From Bacteroidetes bacterium HGW-Bacteroidetes-7 (GTDB lineage: Bacteria; Bacteroidota; Bacteroidia; Bacteroidales; UBA932): a stretch of DNA of 64,000 bases. The DNA lies in the NCBI GenBank assembly GCA_002842465.1, contig PHDA01000003.1:1-64000 (forward strand), written 5' to 3'. The notes under the pieces were generated by a model. That model ran no database searches. It saw only the letters and a list, made by a program, of their open reading frames with translations, and had not been told where the DNA came from. Both the position numbers and the translations under genes were made by a program. Positions 40,761-48,995 of the stretch are shown here, in pieces (within the stretch, counting starts at the first letter, position 1; each line of letters begins with the position of its first letter).

Positions 40761-41918
40761 ATGATACTATTACTAACAGCATCTTATATTGTCACTCCTG
40801 CAGTTGTTTTATGGCTTTGCAGAAAAATAAAAATTCTTAATAAAATTGGTCCGGTTCTCCTTTTATATCTGATAGGAATTTTACTTGGTAATTCGGGGAT
40901 AATATCTGATGAAGCCTTTAAGATTCAAGATATTATAGTAACTGTAATAATCCCGCTGGCAATTCCAATGATGCTCTTCTCCTGTAATTTTTTGCAGTGG
41001 AACATCAAAAATGCAGTACTCACCCTCATAACAGGAATAATTGCAGTAGTAGTGGCGATTTTTGCGGGTTATTTCGTATTTAAACCATTGATTGGTAATG
41101 ACCCCGCATTTAGTGGAAGCTTTGACAAAATAGCAGGAATGCTTGCCGGAGTATATACAGGAGGAACACCCAATTTGGCAGCAATTAAGCTGATGCTTGG
41201 GATACCTAACGAGATTTATATTATGGTTCACTCTTACGATATGGCAATTAGTCTCATTTACCTGACTTTTGTTTTGTCATTTGGGATTAAGTTATTCAGG
41301 AGGATACTCCATTATGAACCGTCTAAAAAAGGAATAAAGAGTGAGCATATGCCATTTGAGCCCGAAGGGGATGAACCATACAAAGATTTCTTTAAGAGGG
41401 AGAACTTCTTGCCGGTTTTGGGTGCTGCAGCACTTTCGTTGTTGATTTTTGCCATTGCCGGAGGGCTCTCCATGATACTTCCCAAAGATTTACAAATGGT
41501 AGTGGTGATACTTACAATAACCTCTCTGGGCATAGGGGCTTCATTTATCAAACGGGTACGTGATATTAAAAAGAGTTATGACGCCGGAATGTATCTGGTC
41601 TATATTTTCAGCATGGTTGTGGCATCAATGGCCGATCTTGGAAGATTAAACCTTGCCGGAGGATTATACATACTTCTCTATATAGCCTTTGTAATTTTTG
41701 GGTCGCTCATATTGCAGTTGATAATGGCCAAAATATTAAAAATTGATGCCGACACTGTGTTAATTTCGTCGGTTTCGCTAATTAATTCACCACCTTTTGT
41801 TCCGCTGATTGCAACCGCAATGAACAACAAAAGTGTAATTATAACCGGTTTAACTGTGGGTCTTGTGGGATACGCAATAGGAAACTACTTAGGATATCTG
41901 ATTTCGATAATTTTATAA
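40761..41918 (+). CDS. DUF819 family membrane protein
   Basis: This 385-residue integral membrane protein has about 10 helices in two similar halves, without a signal peptide. The opening ILLLTASYIVTPAVVLWLCRK, the conserved FAGVYTGGTPNLAAIKLMLG-like stretch (MLAGVYTGGTPNLAAIK) and NSPPFVPLIATAMNNKS are characteristic of the DUF819/YjcL family. The two-fold repeat of helices suggests a transporter of the gluconate/aspartate-exchanger type, but substrates are unknown. The Omp85-like barrel gene follows 11 bases on, and the two may form an inner/outer membrane pair. Confidence 0.85.
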   Translation: MILLLTASYIVTPAVVLWLCRKIKILNKIGPVLLLYLIGILLGNSGIISDEAFKIQDIIVTVIIPLAIPMMLFSCNFLQWNIKNAVLTLITGIIAVVVAIFAGYFVFKPLIGNDPAFSGSFDKIAGMLAGVYTGGTPNLAAIKLMLGIPNEIYIMVHSYDMAISLIYLTFVLSFGIKLFRRILHYEPSKKGIKSEHMPFEPEGDEPYKDFFKRENFLPVLGAAALSLLIFAIAGGLSMILPKDLQMVVVILTITSLGIGASFIKRVRDIKKSYDAGMYLVYIFSMVVASMADLGRLNLAGGLYILLYIAFVIFGSLILQLIMAKILKIDADTVLISSVSLINSPPFVPLIATAMNNKSVIITGLTVGLVGYAIGNYLGYLISIIL

Positions 41919-41929
41919 AATTAAAGAAG

Positions 41930-43231
41930 ATGAAAAAAGCACTTGCATTTAGAGTAATAGCTTTACTGGCGGTAATGACGCTGTCAACAACAGCAGTTCA
42001 AGGTCAGGACAATAAGACGGGACAAACTCAGGATAACAAGTCCGTTAAAACTCAGGAGAATAAGACCGGCTGGAATTTTGGCCCGCTTCCCGCAATCAGC
42101 TACAATAGTGATCTTGGATTTCAGTACGGAGCTTTGTGCGACATCTACTGGTTTGGTGACGGAAGCACCTTTCCCGATTACATACACAAGTTTAACGTTG
42201 AGGTGTCAAGATATACAAAGGGCTCCGGTATATATCACCTGTTTTACGACTCCAAATATCTGATAAAAAACCTGCGAACCACTGTCGATTTCAGTTACCT
42301 CACCGACAGGATGATGGATTTTTACGGATACAACGGGTATGCTGCAAGATATTCTACTCAAAGAGGCGAGTCATTTTACAAATATGACAGAAACCTTTTA
42401 AGGGCAACTGTAGATGTCCAGGGGAATATCTCCGGAAATTTAGGCTGGGTAGTGGGTGCCGGAGTATATGGATATAAAACAGCACCGGTTAAGTTGGAAA
42501 AATATGCAGGAGAGCCATCTCTTTTTCAGTACTATGTAGATGAAGGGTTGATCAGTTCAAGTGAGAAGGATGGCGGTACCAGGCTTGAGGTAAAGCTAGG
42601 AGTGGTTTACGATACAAGGGATAATGAGGCAGACCCGTACAGAGGTTTTAAGGGGGAGGCTATTTCGTTATTATCTCCCGGCTTCGGCGGTGAAGGTTAC
42701 ACTAAGCTCTATTTGTCTGCCTCGGGATATATCCCCATAATAGACAATAAACTGACTTTTGCAGCCAGAGGAGTGTATCAGGGAACAGTTTTAGGAGAGC
42801 AACCATTTTATATGATGCAGAACATAACCACTCTCTACTTCAGGCAAATCACAAGCGAAGGGCTTGGCGGACTCAACACAATCAGGGGAGTGCTTAGAAA
42901 CAGGGTAGTAGGAGCAGGAGTTGTTCTCTCAAATTTTGAACTCAGATACCGTTTTGCTCACTTTAAATTTCTTGGACAAGGGTGGTATCTGGCGGTTAAC
43001 CCGTTTTTTGATGCCGGCAGGGTAGTTCAGTATCATAAACTAAAAGAGATGTCCCAAAGTATGAATCCTGATATCTGGAGCATACTGAACGAAAAATTCC
43101 ACATGAGCGCAGGCGTTGGTATCAAGGCTGTTATGAACCGTAATTTTGTAATCTCGGCAGAGTGGGGTAAACCCTTTAATTCGCTTGATGGCAATAGTGG
43201 TTTGAACATTGGTTTGAACTTTATTTTTTAG
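41930..43231 (+). CDS. Omp85/BamA-like outer membrane barrel protein
   Basis: This 433-residue protein has a signal peptide and then a short low-complexity region with three QDNKT-like repeats (residues about 26-47). The rest is a 16-strand beta-barrel related to the bacterial surface antigen domain: RYTKGSGIYHLFYDSKY, YDTRDNEADPYRGF, and the lid-loop-like GLGGLNTIRGVLRNRVVG. It lacks POTRA domains, so it resembles the barrel-only members found with patatin-like or other partners rather than the assembly factor BamA. The function is unknown; placement behind a DUF819 permease suggests solute passage or assembly of a surface factor. Confidence 0.8.
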   Translation: MKKALAFRVIALLAVMTLSTTAVQGQDNKTGQTQDNKSVKTQENKTGWNFGPLPAISYNSDLGFQYGALCDIYWFGDGSTFPDYIHKFNVEVSRYTKGSGIYHLFYDSKYLIKNLRTTVDFSYLTDRMMDFYGYNGYAARYSTQRGESFYKYDRNLLRATVDVQGNISGNLGWVVGAGVYGYKTAPVKLEKYAGEPSLFQYYVDEGLISSSEKDGGTRLEVKLGVVYDTRDNEADPYRGFKGEAISLLSPGFGGEGYTKLYLSASGYIPIIDNKLTFAARGVYQGTVLGEQPFYMMQNITTLYFRQITSEGLGGLNTIRGVLRNRVVGAGVVLSNFELRYRFAHFKFLGQGWYLAVNPFFDAGRVVQYHKLKEMSQSMNPDIWSILNEKFHMSAGVGIKAVMNRNFVISAEWGKPFNSLDGNSGLNIGLNFIF

Positions 43232-43282
43232 AAATTTTAATTATCTGTAACAATACTAAATGTTGTTCGTCTTTTAATCGGA

Positions 43283-43783
43283 ATGACATCTCAGGAGTTT
43301 AACATATTGGTTGGAAGGCTTAGGCCAAGGCTGGTCCACTTTGCAAATGGTTTTGTAAAGGGAGGTGCTGCCACAGCCGAAGATATGGTACAGGAGGCTG
43401 TCATTAAGTTATGGAGATCTAATGAGTTACAAGAGATTAGAAATCCCGAGGCCCTGACTGTACAGATACTTAAAAACGTATGTCTTGACTATATTAAACT
43501 CAAAAAGAATAATATGGATGCCCTAAATCCAAACTTTAGAGTTTATACAGAGGTTGACCCCTCTGCAGCACTTGAGAGCAAAGATGAGATGTGCAACATA
43601 AACAGTTATCTGACTCAGCTTCCCGAAGATCAGATGCTGGCAGTCAGACTAAGAGATATTATGGGTTACGAAATGGAAGAGATTGCACATATACTCGGAA
43701 CGTCCGAAGGAAATGTGAGAACTCTGCTCTCGAGAGCCCGCCAGAGACTAAGAGAAAAATTGATGTCAAAATGGAAACAATAG
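43283..43783 (+). CDS. ECF-type RNA polymerase sigma factor
   Basis: This 166-residue sigma-70 family protein has only regions 2 and 4. Region 2: RPRLVHFANGFVKGGAATAEDMVQEAVIKLW (-10 binding). Region 4: LPEDQMLAVRLRDIMGYEMEEI, then GTSEGNVRTLLSRARQRLRE (-35 HTH). It starts an operon with a membrane-anchored protein whose gene overlaps its end by 13 bases, the usual sigma/anti-sigma order, then DUF4252 and a barrel protein. Confidence 0.92.
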   Translation: MTSQEFNILVGRLRPRLVHFANGFVKGGAATAEDMVQEAVIKLWRSNELQEIRNPEALTVQILKNVCLDYIKLKKNNMDALNPNFRVYTEVDPSAALESKDEMCNINSYLTQLPEDQMLAVRLRDIMGYEMEEIAHILGTSEGNVRTLLSRARQRLREKLMSKWKQ

Positions 43784-44313
43784 ACAGAAAAATAGCCGGA
43801 GATCTTTTGGAAAGATACTTCGAAGCTCAGACAACACTTCAGGAGGAGCAGCAGTTGAGAGAGTATTTCTCAGGCACTGATATTGCACCTGAGCATGCTG
43901 TTTACACACAGATGTTCTGCGCCTTTGCAGAAGAGCGACAACAGTTAAATATGACTGACCCTACTTTTTCTGCAGAAGATAAATTTACAGTAAATAGTAA
44001 TTCAAAAAAATTCCACTTCAGGTGGATGTCCATAGCCGTAGCTGCTGCTCTGGCAATCTTTGCATTCCTTATGATGCCCGAGAGAGGAGACTCTTTGAAA
44101 CTAATAATTGATGGAGTAAATGTAAAAAACAGAGAACTTGCAATTTCTATGGCAGATACACAAATGGAGCAGGTAAATTCCATGCTTGGTCGTTTCCGTG
44201 ACGGTAGTACCAGGCAAATTGACAATATGAATAAAATGGGAGATGCACTCTCTCCTTTTAAATCTTTTAACAGGATTTTGACACAAACTTCGGCAACAGA
44301 TCGTCTTAAATAG
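43771..44313 (+). CDS. Membrane-anchored protein, possible anti-sigma factor
   Basis: This 180-residue protein has a cytoplasmic N-terminal helical region (DRKIAGDLLERYFEAQTTLQEEQQLREYF), a single membrane helix (MSIAVAAALAIFAFLMM, residues about 90-106) and a periplasmic tail. N-terminal helices followed by one membrane span, together with a 13-base overlap with the ECF sigma gene, are typical of anti-sigma factors, and the pattern of L/E repeats resembles other Bacteroidota members. No zinc-binding HxxxCxxC motif is seen, so it would not be a ZAS-type anti-sigma. The start at 43771 is the ATG nearest the sigma gene end. Confidence 0.65.
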   Translation: METIDRKIAGDLLERYFEAQTTLQEEQQLREYFSGTDIAPEHAVYTQMFCAFAEERQQLNMTDPTFSAEDKFTVNSNSKKFHFRWMSIAVAAALAIFAFLMMPERGDSLKLIIDGVNVKNRELAISMADTQMEQVNSMLGRFRDGSTRQIDNMNKMGDALSPFKSFNRILTQTSATDRLK

Positions 44314-44360
44314 CAGAAGACTTCTGAAACTTATAAGAAATATTTTAAAAATTACAGATA

Positions 44361-44852
44361 ATGAAAAAGGTTTTACTAATAGTACTTGTCGCGATGCTCT
44401 GCCCTTATATAGTGGCGGCACAGGCGAAACATATACACCTTATTCTTGATAAATATGAAAAGAGAAAAAAGGTTGAATCTATCATAATCTCACCGGCAGT
44501 GCTCCAGATGGCAGGCAATGGTAACTATAACGCATCAACCAAGGAGCTTTTGTCAAAGATAAGTGAGATGAGGATTGTAAACGTAAAAGATGGTGCAGAA
44601 GAAAATGGAAAGCCATTGAGTATTATAATCCGGAACGACCTTGACAAGGTTCTTACAGGTGAGAGATTCTCAAGAGTGCTTAAAATGCAGGATGGTGAGG
44701 AGCTTTTGGAGCTTTTTGTAACCAAAAACGAAGAGGGTGTTCTGGTCTTCCTTGCAACAAGCCCCAAGGAGTTTGCAATAATCTCAATATTCGGCAATAT
44801 TGACAAGAGCGTGATTAATGCAGTGATGACCGGTGGAATAAAGGTCAAATAA
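44361..44852 (+). CDS. DUF4252 family secreted protein
   Basis: This 163-residue exported protein has a signal peptide (LIVLVAMLCPYIVAAQA). The mature part matches the DUF4252 pattern: a helical start (LILDKYEKRKKVESIIISP), a central EMRIVNVKDG strand, the FSRVLKMQDGEELLELFV section and GVLVFLATSPKEFAIISIFGNID. DUF4252 genes often follow an ECF sigma/anti-sigma pair in Bacteroidota, as here (48 bases downstream). Function is unknown. Confidence 0.85.
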   Translation: MKKVLLIVLVAMLCPYIVAAQAKHIHLILDKYEKRKKVESIIISPAVLQMAGNGNYNASTKELLSKISEMRIVNVKDGAEENGKPLSIIIRNDLDKVLTGERFSRVLKMQDGEELLELFVTKNEEGVLVFLATSPKEFAIISIFGNIDKSVINAVMTGGIKVK

Positions 44853-44901
44853 TCACAACTTATAAACTAAATCAATTTTTTCAAAAAGACAATAATCAGA
44901 C

Positions 44902-45714
44902 ATGAGTATGAAAAAGATAATAAGGACCGTCTTTGCAGCAATAATACTACCGGTAGCTCTGCTATTAAACTACACCCAAGCTGCATCACAGACTGTCGTT
45001 AAAATTGGTGAGGCTGAGATAGCAATCCAGTCTCCTATAAGCATAAAGAAAAAAGAGACAACTGTTAATGTCAATGAACGTGAAGTATCTTTCGGAAGAT
45101 CCGACAGATTTGGTGTGACAAAGTCAAAATATCCAAGAAGTTATGAAGATTTCTTTTTTGGAATTGCTATGGCAGTTCCACTCAGAAATCAGGAATATCT
45201 GCCAATGCATTACGGTAGTTCGCATAGTATTGAGGTGGGTTTCAAATATTTTTATCGTCCGGCAGCAAGATATGCAATCGGTACTTTATGGCAGTACAGT
45301 TTTTACAACTATAAACTGAAAGATGCTGCAGTAAATGAGACTTTTGTAAGCAATGTTCCCGGAGAGATCCGCTCAGAGTCCTTTAGGACAGACAATCTGG
45401 GTACCGGCATAATTAACCGATTCTACCTTTTCCCAATGCAAAATAAACCATTTATGCTGGATATCGGCGGATATGTTGACTTCTCTTACAGCAAGAGATA
45501 TAATGTTAAGACTATCGAAAACGGTAAGAACACAAAGCATAAATACAGAGACGGGTCAAAATTTAACCCAATTCAGGCCGGGCTATACGGTGCCATAACA
45601 AAGGGTTCCTACTCTTTATTTGCAAAATACAGGCTGACCAATCTGTTTAACCCGGATGCTATTCCTTTGGAGCTACCAAGGTTGAGCATGGGAGTACAGA
45701 TATCTCTTGATTAA
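44902..45714 (+). CDS. Outer membrane beta-barrel protein, unknown
   Basis: This 270-residue protein has a signal peptide (FAAIILPVALLLNYTQAASQ). The mature part shows alternating aromatic strands (YFYRPAARYAIGTLWQYSFY; DIGGYVDFSYSKRYNVKT; YGAITKGSYSLFAKYRLT) and ends with a strand SMGVQISLD, suggesting an 8-stranded outer membrane barrel of the porin_fam-like kind. It is fourth in the ECF operon, so it may be the regulated outer membrane product or the sensor output. Met3 (44908) is an alternative start. Confidence 0.65.
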   Translation: MSMKKIIRTVFAAIILPVALLLNYTQAASQTVVKIGEAEIAIQSPISIKKKETTVNVNEREVSFGRSDRFGVTKSKYPRSYEDFFFGIAMAVPLRNQEYLPMHYGSSHSIEVGFKYFYRPAARYAIGTLWQYSFYNYKLKDAAVNETFVSNVPGEIRSESFRTDNLGTGIINRFYLFPMQNKPFMLDIGGYVDFSYSKRYNVKTIENGKNTKHKYRDGSKFNPIQAGLYGAITKGSYSLFAKYRLTNLFNPDAIPLELPRLSMGVQISLD

Positions 45715-45738
45715 TAATAAATGATGTATTTAGAGAAG

Positions 45739-46269
45739 TTACAGCTCCAGGAGACCTTCGGGAATCCGGGCTGTAATTTTTTTTGACTTATCGTTAATTG
45801 CAACAATAATCTCTTCGTGAATTGGGAGAAGTAACTCATCTCCCTTTTTGTCATTTCGGGATATTCCAAAGCATGGATTCCCGGGATAGTCGTAAAACTC
45901 CCTTATGGTGCCAATCAGGTTACCGGTTTCGTCAGCAAGAGTGTAGCCAATGAATTGCGAAGGGCCCTGCTCTTGATCATCTTCCTGAACCTGGCTTGAT
46001 TCAATGTAGATAAATTCTCCGGCAACCTCGGCAATCTGAGGTTCATTGCAAATCCCCTCCAGTTTTACCAGCGCCTGATCACTGCCTTTAGAAGATATAC
46101 TCTCAATAAAAAAGGGGACCGGTAGTCCATCGTAATTGATGAATACCGGTCTCTTCTCATCTATTTCGCCCTTGAAGCGGGGTGAGTACCTTATTAGCAT
46201 CTCGCCCTTGGTCCCGAACGATTTTATGACCTTTGCGACAGGCAGCAAATTTATTGCCGACTCTGACAT
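45739..46269 (-). CDS. rimM: Ribosome maturation factor RimM
   Basis: This 176-residue assembly factor for the 30S head binds S19. The N-terminal RimM barrel opens with LLPVAKVIKSFGTKGEMLIRY; the C-terminal PRC-barrel follows after about residue 100 (YTLADETGNLIGTIREFYD; EELLLPIHEEIIVAINDKS-like stretch). It is directly downstream of rpsP (5 bases), the usual pair; trmD, often next in other bacteria, is not here. Confidence 0.94.
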   Translation of the reverse strand: MSESAINLLPVAKVIKSFGTKGEMLIRYSPRFKGEIDEKRPVFINYDGLPVPFFIESISSKGSDQALVKLEGICNEPQIAEVAGEFIYIESSQVQEDDQEQGPSQFIGYTLADETGNLIGTIREFYDYPGNPCFGISRNDKKGDELLLPIHEEIIVAINDKSKKITARIPEGLLEL

Positions 46270-46274
46270 AATTA

Positions 46275-46883
46275 TTACTCCTTAGTTTCGGTTGTCTCAG
46301 CAGCGGGAGCTTCTCCCTCTGTGCTTTCGATTTCGGCAGCGGGTTCAGCAACCGGTTCAGCAGCTACTTCAGCAACAACTTCGGCGTTAGCTTCGGCGTT
46401 AGCTTTTGCGGCCTTTTCAGCCTCTTCCCTCTTCTTCTTTGCAATCTCTTCTGCTCTTGCCTCTTTTACTTTAGATTCTGCCTCAATCACCGCTTTTTTA
46501 GAGTTGCGGCTATTTTGTGCAAGATCAGATTTTTTGGCACTAACTTTACCCTCTTTTTCGGAAACCCAGTCATTCCATTTCTGGTCTGCTATCTCTTGAG
46601 TGATTGCGCCTTTCTTAACTCCTTCCTGAAGGTGTTTCCTTAAAAGAACACCTTTGTAAGAGAGAATTCTGCGACAAGTGTCAGTAGGTTGAGCACCGTT
46701 CAATAACCATTGAAGAGCACTGTCGTTATTGAGCTCAATGGTTGCAGGGTTAGTGTTTGGATTGTAAGAGCCGATTCGCTCTATAAAACGACCGTCGCGT
46801 GGTGAGCGACTGTCTGCGATAACAATGTGAAAGAATGCGGCATTCTTTTTACCATGTCTGGCCAGACGAATTTTAACAGCCAT
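46275..46883 (-). CDS. rpsP: 30S ribosomal protein S16 with long acidic/alanine tail
   Basis: The first 85 or so residues are a normal S16 ([49 protein letters not shown]). The remaining roughly 115 residues are an extension typical only of Bacteroidota: a helical [19 protein letters not shown] segment and a repetitive Ala-Glu-Val-Pro tail ending in ETTETKE. A 12-bp unit is tandemly duplicated in this tail region (about 46380-46405), so slippage may have enlarged it. The tail should project from the ribosome; its role is unknown. rimM follows. Confidence 0.95.
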   Translation of the reverse strand: MAVKIRLARHGKKNAAFFHIVIADSRSPRDGRFIERIGSYNPNTNPATIELNNDSALQWLLNGAQPTDTCRRILSYKGVLLRKHLQEGVKKGAITQEIADQKWNDWVSEKEGKVSAKKSDLAQNSRNSKKAVIEAESKVKEARAEEIAKKKREEAEKAAKANAEANAEVVAEVAAEPVAEPAAEIESTEGEAPAAETTETKE

Positions 46884-46944
46884 AATACTGTGGTTTTAAA
46901 GTTTTTATTTATTTAACTTCCTTAACTTCTCGAGAAAAGGCCCG

Positions 46945-46952
46945 CAAATATA
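46945..46952 (-). promoter_or_regulatory. -7 box for rpsP-rimM
   Basis: CAAATATA on the plus strand (TATATTTG on the minus strand) lies 62 bases before the rpsP ATG. Confidence 0.4.
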
Positions 46953-46990
46953 CGATCTTTTTTAATAAAAACATAAAAATTTCACAAAAT

Positions 46991-47026
46991 GAAAAGGCAC
47001 CGTCTATTTTTTAGACGATGCCAATC
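46991..47026 (-). terminator. Terminator of the PHP phosphoesterase gene
   Basis: GGCACCGTCTA (46996-47006) pairs with TAGACGATGCC (47012-47022), with one G-T pair on the transcribed strand. A T-run follows on the minus strand. It ends transcription from the PHP gene before the rpsP promoter, and the AT context lets it act on both strands. Confidence 0.7.
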
Positions 47027-47070
47027 CTTTTTACTTAACCTAAAACTTAAACTATGAAAAAACTTCTCGT

Positions 47071-48183
47071 CTAATTAAAATACAAATCGTGTGCCAAAGT
47101 TTTGTTTTCATAAATGAAGATGTTCTTAAAATTCACATTAATGAATTTTTTATCTGTTTCAGGTGTTGTTACTATAACCGAAGCGAGCGCCGGAATAGTG
47201 TAAATCTTATTACCAACCTTCATTTCGTAGTGTGCCGAACCGTTGTTGGTAACGTTAATAAAAATTGTTTTTCCGTCACTGTAAACCTTTTTTGCGGCAA
47301 GATTTGCATCAACAAACATCTTTGCAACATCTTCCCTTGCAGCAAGCATGTTCTGAAAATAGGCAAGAGTCCTGCGAGAGTCCAGCGCCTCCCTTATCCC
47401 TTCTGCAGAATTCTCTTTTGCTAAAACTAGTGTAACCGGGCGATGTACTCCGTTCTTTCGAAGTGTTCCACTCTCTACATAACCGTGAACATCTGTGGTT
47501 GCAATAATCGCGAGGTTTTTATCGATAGCCCATGAAAGAACTCTGGGATAGAATTCGGTATTATTGTAAACCTCAATACCGTCAATAAGGCCATCTTTAA
47601 AAAGGTCTGCCTGAAATTCTTTTATGTATGTTGAGTCAACAGCCCATCCCGGGTGGTTCCACATCACAAACGCTCCCTGTCTCTTTGCCTCTTTGATTGA
47701 CTCCTTAGGGTCGTCAACAGCAATCTTGTTGGCATCTTCAATGAAAAGTGCGTTAAAGTGGCCTATTGTCCGTTGAGTGCGGGTGATTTCGGTACCCTTA
47801 ATAAGAGTAAGCCCTGTTTGAGCCGCGGCAGGCTTGGCAATTTCGTATGATGTATTGTGATCGTTATTGGTGTATTGCCTGTATGGGCGATACTCAATAT
47901 GGTCTGTTATTGATAGTGCGTCCATACCTCCCAACCAGGCCTCTGCAACCCTTTGGGTAGGCCATACCAAACCATCTGAAAACATTGTATGTGTGTGAAA
48001 ATCACATGATAAAACGGTATATCCGTTAATTTTTGGATATGTGATATTGGTTCTGTGTTCAGTCTGGTAAGAGGGGTAGTGTACCTTGTTGGGGTTAAGA
48101 TTCTGACCATTGAGTTGCTGAAAGTTGGCAACTCCCACAAAAACAACTGTCAGCAAAAATGCTATATAAGAGGTCTTATTCAT
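47071..48183 (-). CDS. Exported PHP-domain phosphoesterase
   Basis: This 370-residue protein has a signal peptide (LTVVFVGVANFQQLNG). The PHP domain shows its metal motifs in order: CDFHTHTMFSDG (HxH), ITDHIEYRPY (D-H), an H in VMWNHPGW and TTDVHGY (D-H). These form the tri-nuclear site of TrpH/PHP phosphoesterases. The C-terminal 80 residues form a beta domain (NGSAHYEMKVGNKIYTIP). The substrate is unknown; secreted Bacteroidota members may cut cyclic or nucleotide phosphodiesters. The 54-base gap after the dipeptidase gene includes a direct repeat. Confidence 0.85.
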   Translation of the reverse strand: MNKTSYIAFLLTVVFVGVANFQQLNGQNLNPNKVHYPSYQTEHRTNITYPKINGYTVLSCDFHTHTMFSDGLVWPTQRVAEAWLGGMDALSITDHIEYRPYRQYTNNDHNTSYEIAKPAAAQTGLTLIKGTEITRTQRTIGHFNALFIEDANKIAVDDPKESIKEAKRQGAFVMWNHPGWAVDSTYIKEFQADLFKDGLIDGIEVYNNTEFYPRVLSWAIDKNLAIIATTDVHGYVESGTLRKNGVHRPVTLVLAKENSAEGIREALDSRRTLAYFQNMLAAREDVAKMFVDANLAAKKVYSDGKTIFINVTNNGSAHYEMKVGNKIYTIPALASVIVTTPETDKKFINVNFKNIFIYENKTLAHDLYFN

Positions 48184-48224
48184 CTCAGATTATTTATTTA
48201 GATTCTTAGCTCAGATTATTTATT
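48184..48224. repeat. Direct repeat in the dipeptidase-PHP gap
   Basis: CTCAGATTATTTATT occurs at 48184-48198 and again at 48210-48224 (period 26). It could be a regulatory repeat or simply a short duplication; no hairpin is formed. Confidence 0.4.
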
Positions 48225-48237
48225 CAGTTTATTAATC

Positions 48238-48987
48238 TTATCTGCTCAATCTCTTTTTGTCAGCCAGCTCTTCAAAAGATATATCCATGAGTGAATACCC
48301 TGAACGATCCTTAATATTATAATGCCACCACTCGTGTTCGTACATTGTAAAGCCATTCTCTGTCATTACCTTTAGCAGTTTTTCACGATTTGCAATTTGT
48401 GCAGAATCAAGCTCCATATAGCTATGGGATGCTCTCTCCGAAAATTCGTCAAACGGGGTAGGCATTACAAGCTCTTCACCTGTTTCAAGATTAATTAAAG
48501 TCAGATCAATTGCAACTCCTCTGTTGTGAATTGACCCTTTCCATGGCGCTGCTACGAATGTTGTGTCAGGGTAAACTTCATAAAAATAGAGAGTGCCAGC
48601 ATAAGGGCGGTAAGCATCAAATACTTTAATGCCAAGCCCCTCTTTTGCCAGTAAATTCTGGATTTTAACCAGAGAATCAGCGGCAGGCTTCCTCATATAG
48701 GCTTTTGGAGCAGTGTATATTTGTTTTCCTGTAAAGTTATTTGTTCCTGCATACCGTATTTCCAGCACAACTCCCGGGATATAGGTCTCAAGGTCAACCA
48801 TTACATTGGAGCTGTCTTCTGCAACACTTTGAAGATATGCTTCGCTTGTGTTAATTATCTCCAGGCCATAGGGATTCTTGGGGTCTGTACCCGGGTCGCT
48901 TTTGCAACCGAAAGTGGCTAAAGCCACCATTAACAGCAATGCTGCAAAAGCGGTGGCTCTTATGAGGGTTAATCTGATTTTTTTCAT
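48238..48987 (-). CDS. D-alanyl-D-alanine dipeptidase-like lipoprotein (VanX/DdpX family)
   Basis: This 249-residue lipoprotein has lipobox ALATFGCKSD. The M15D peptidase motifs are present: FDAYRPYAGTLYF, the zinc motif SIHNRGVAIDLTLIN (SxHxxGxAxD) and EHEWWHYN (ExxWH). Such enzymes split D-Ala-D-Ala from peptidoglycan turnover; in this chromosome without van genes a recycling role is more likely than vancomycin resistance. It lies 8 bases after the AOR gene, so an operon with it is possible, although no functional link is known. Confidence 0.88.
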   Translation of the reverse strand: MKKIRLTLIRATAFAALLLMVALATFGCKSDPGTDPKNPYGLEIINTSEAYLQSVAEDSSNVMVDLETYIPGVVLEIRYAGTNNFTGKQIYTAPKAYMRKPAADSLVKIQNLLAKEGLGIKVFDAYRPYAGTLYFYEVYPDTTFVAAPWKGSIHNRGVAIDLTLINLETGEELVMPTPFDEFSERASHSYMELDSAQIANREKLLKVMTENGFTMYEHEWWHYNIKDRSGYSLMDISFEELADKKRLSR

Positions 48988-48995
48988 TTTAATAT

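Noticed and set aside
48238-48987. Vancomycin resistance determinant
   Set aside because: The gene is of the VanX/DdpX family but stands without vanH, vanA or regulator genes, and it has a lipoprotein signal; a peptidoglycan recycling role is more plausible.
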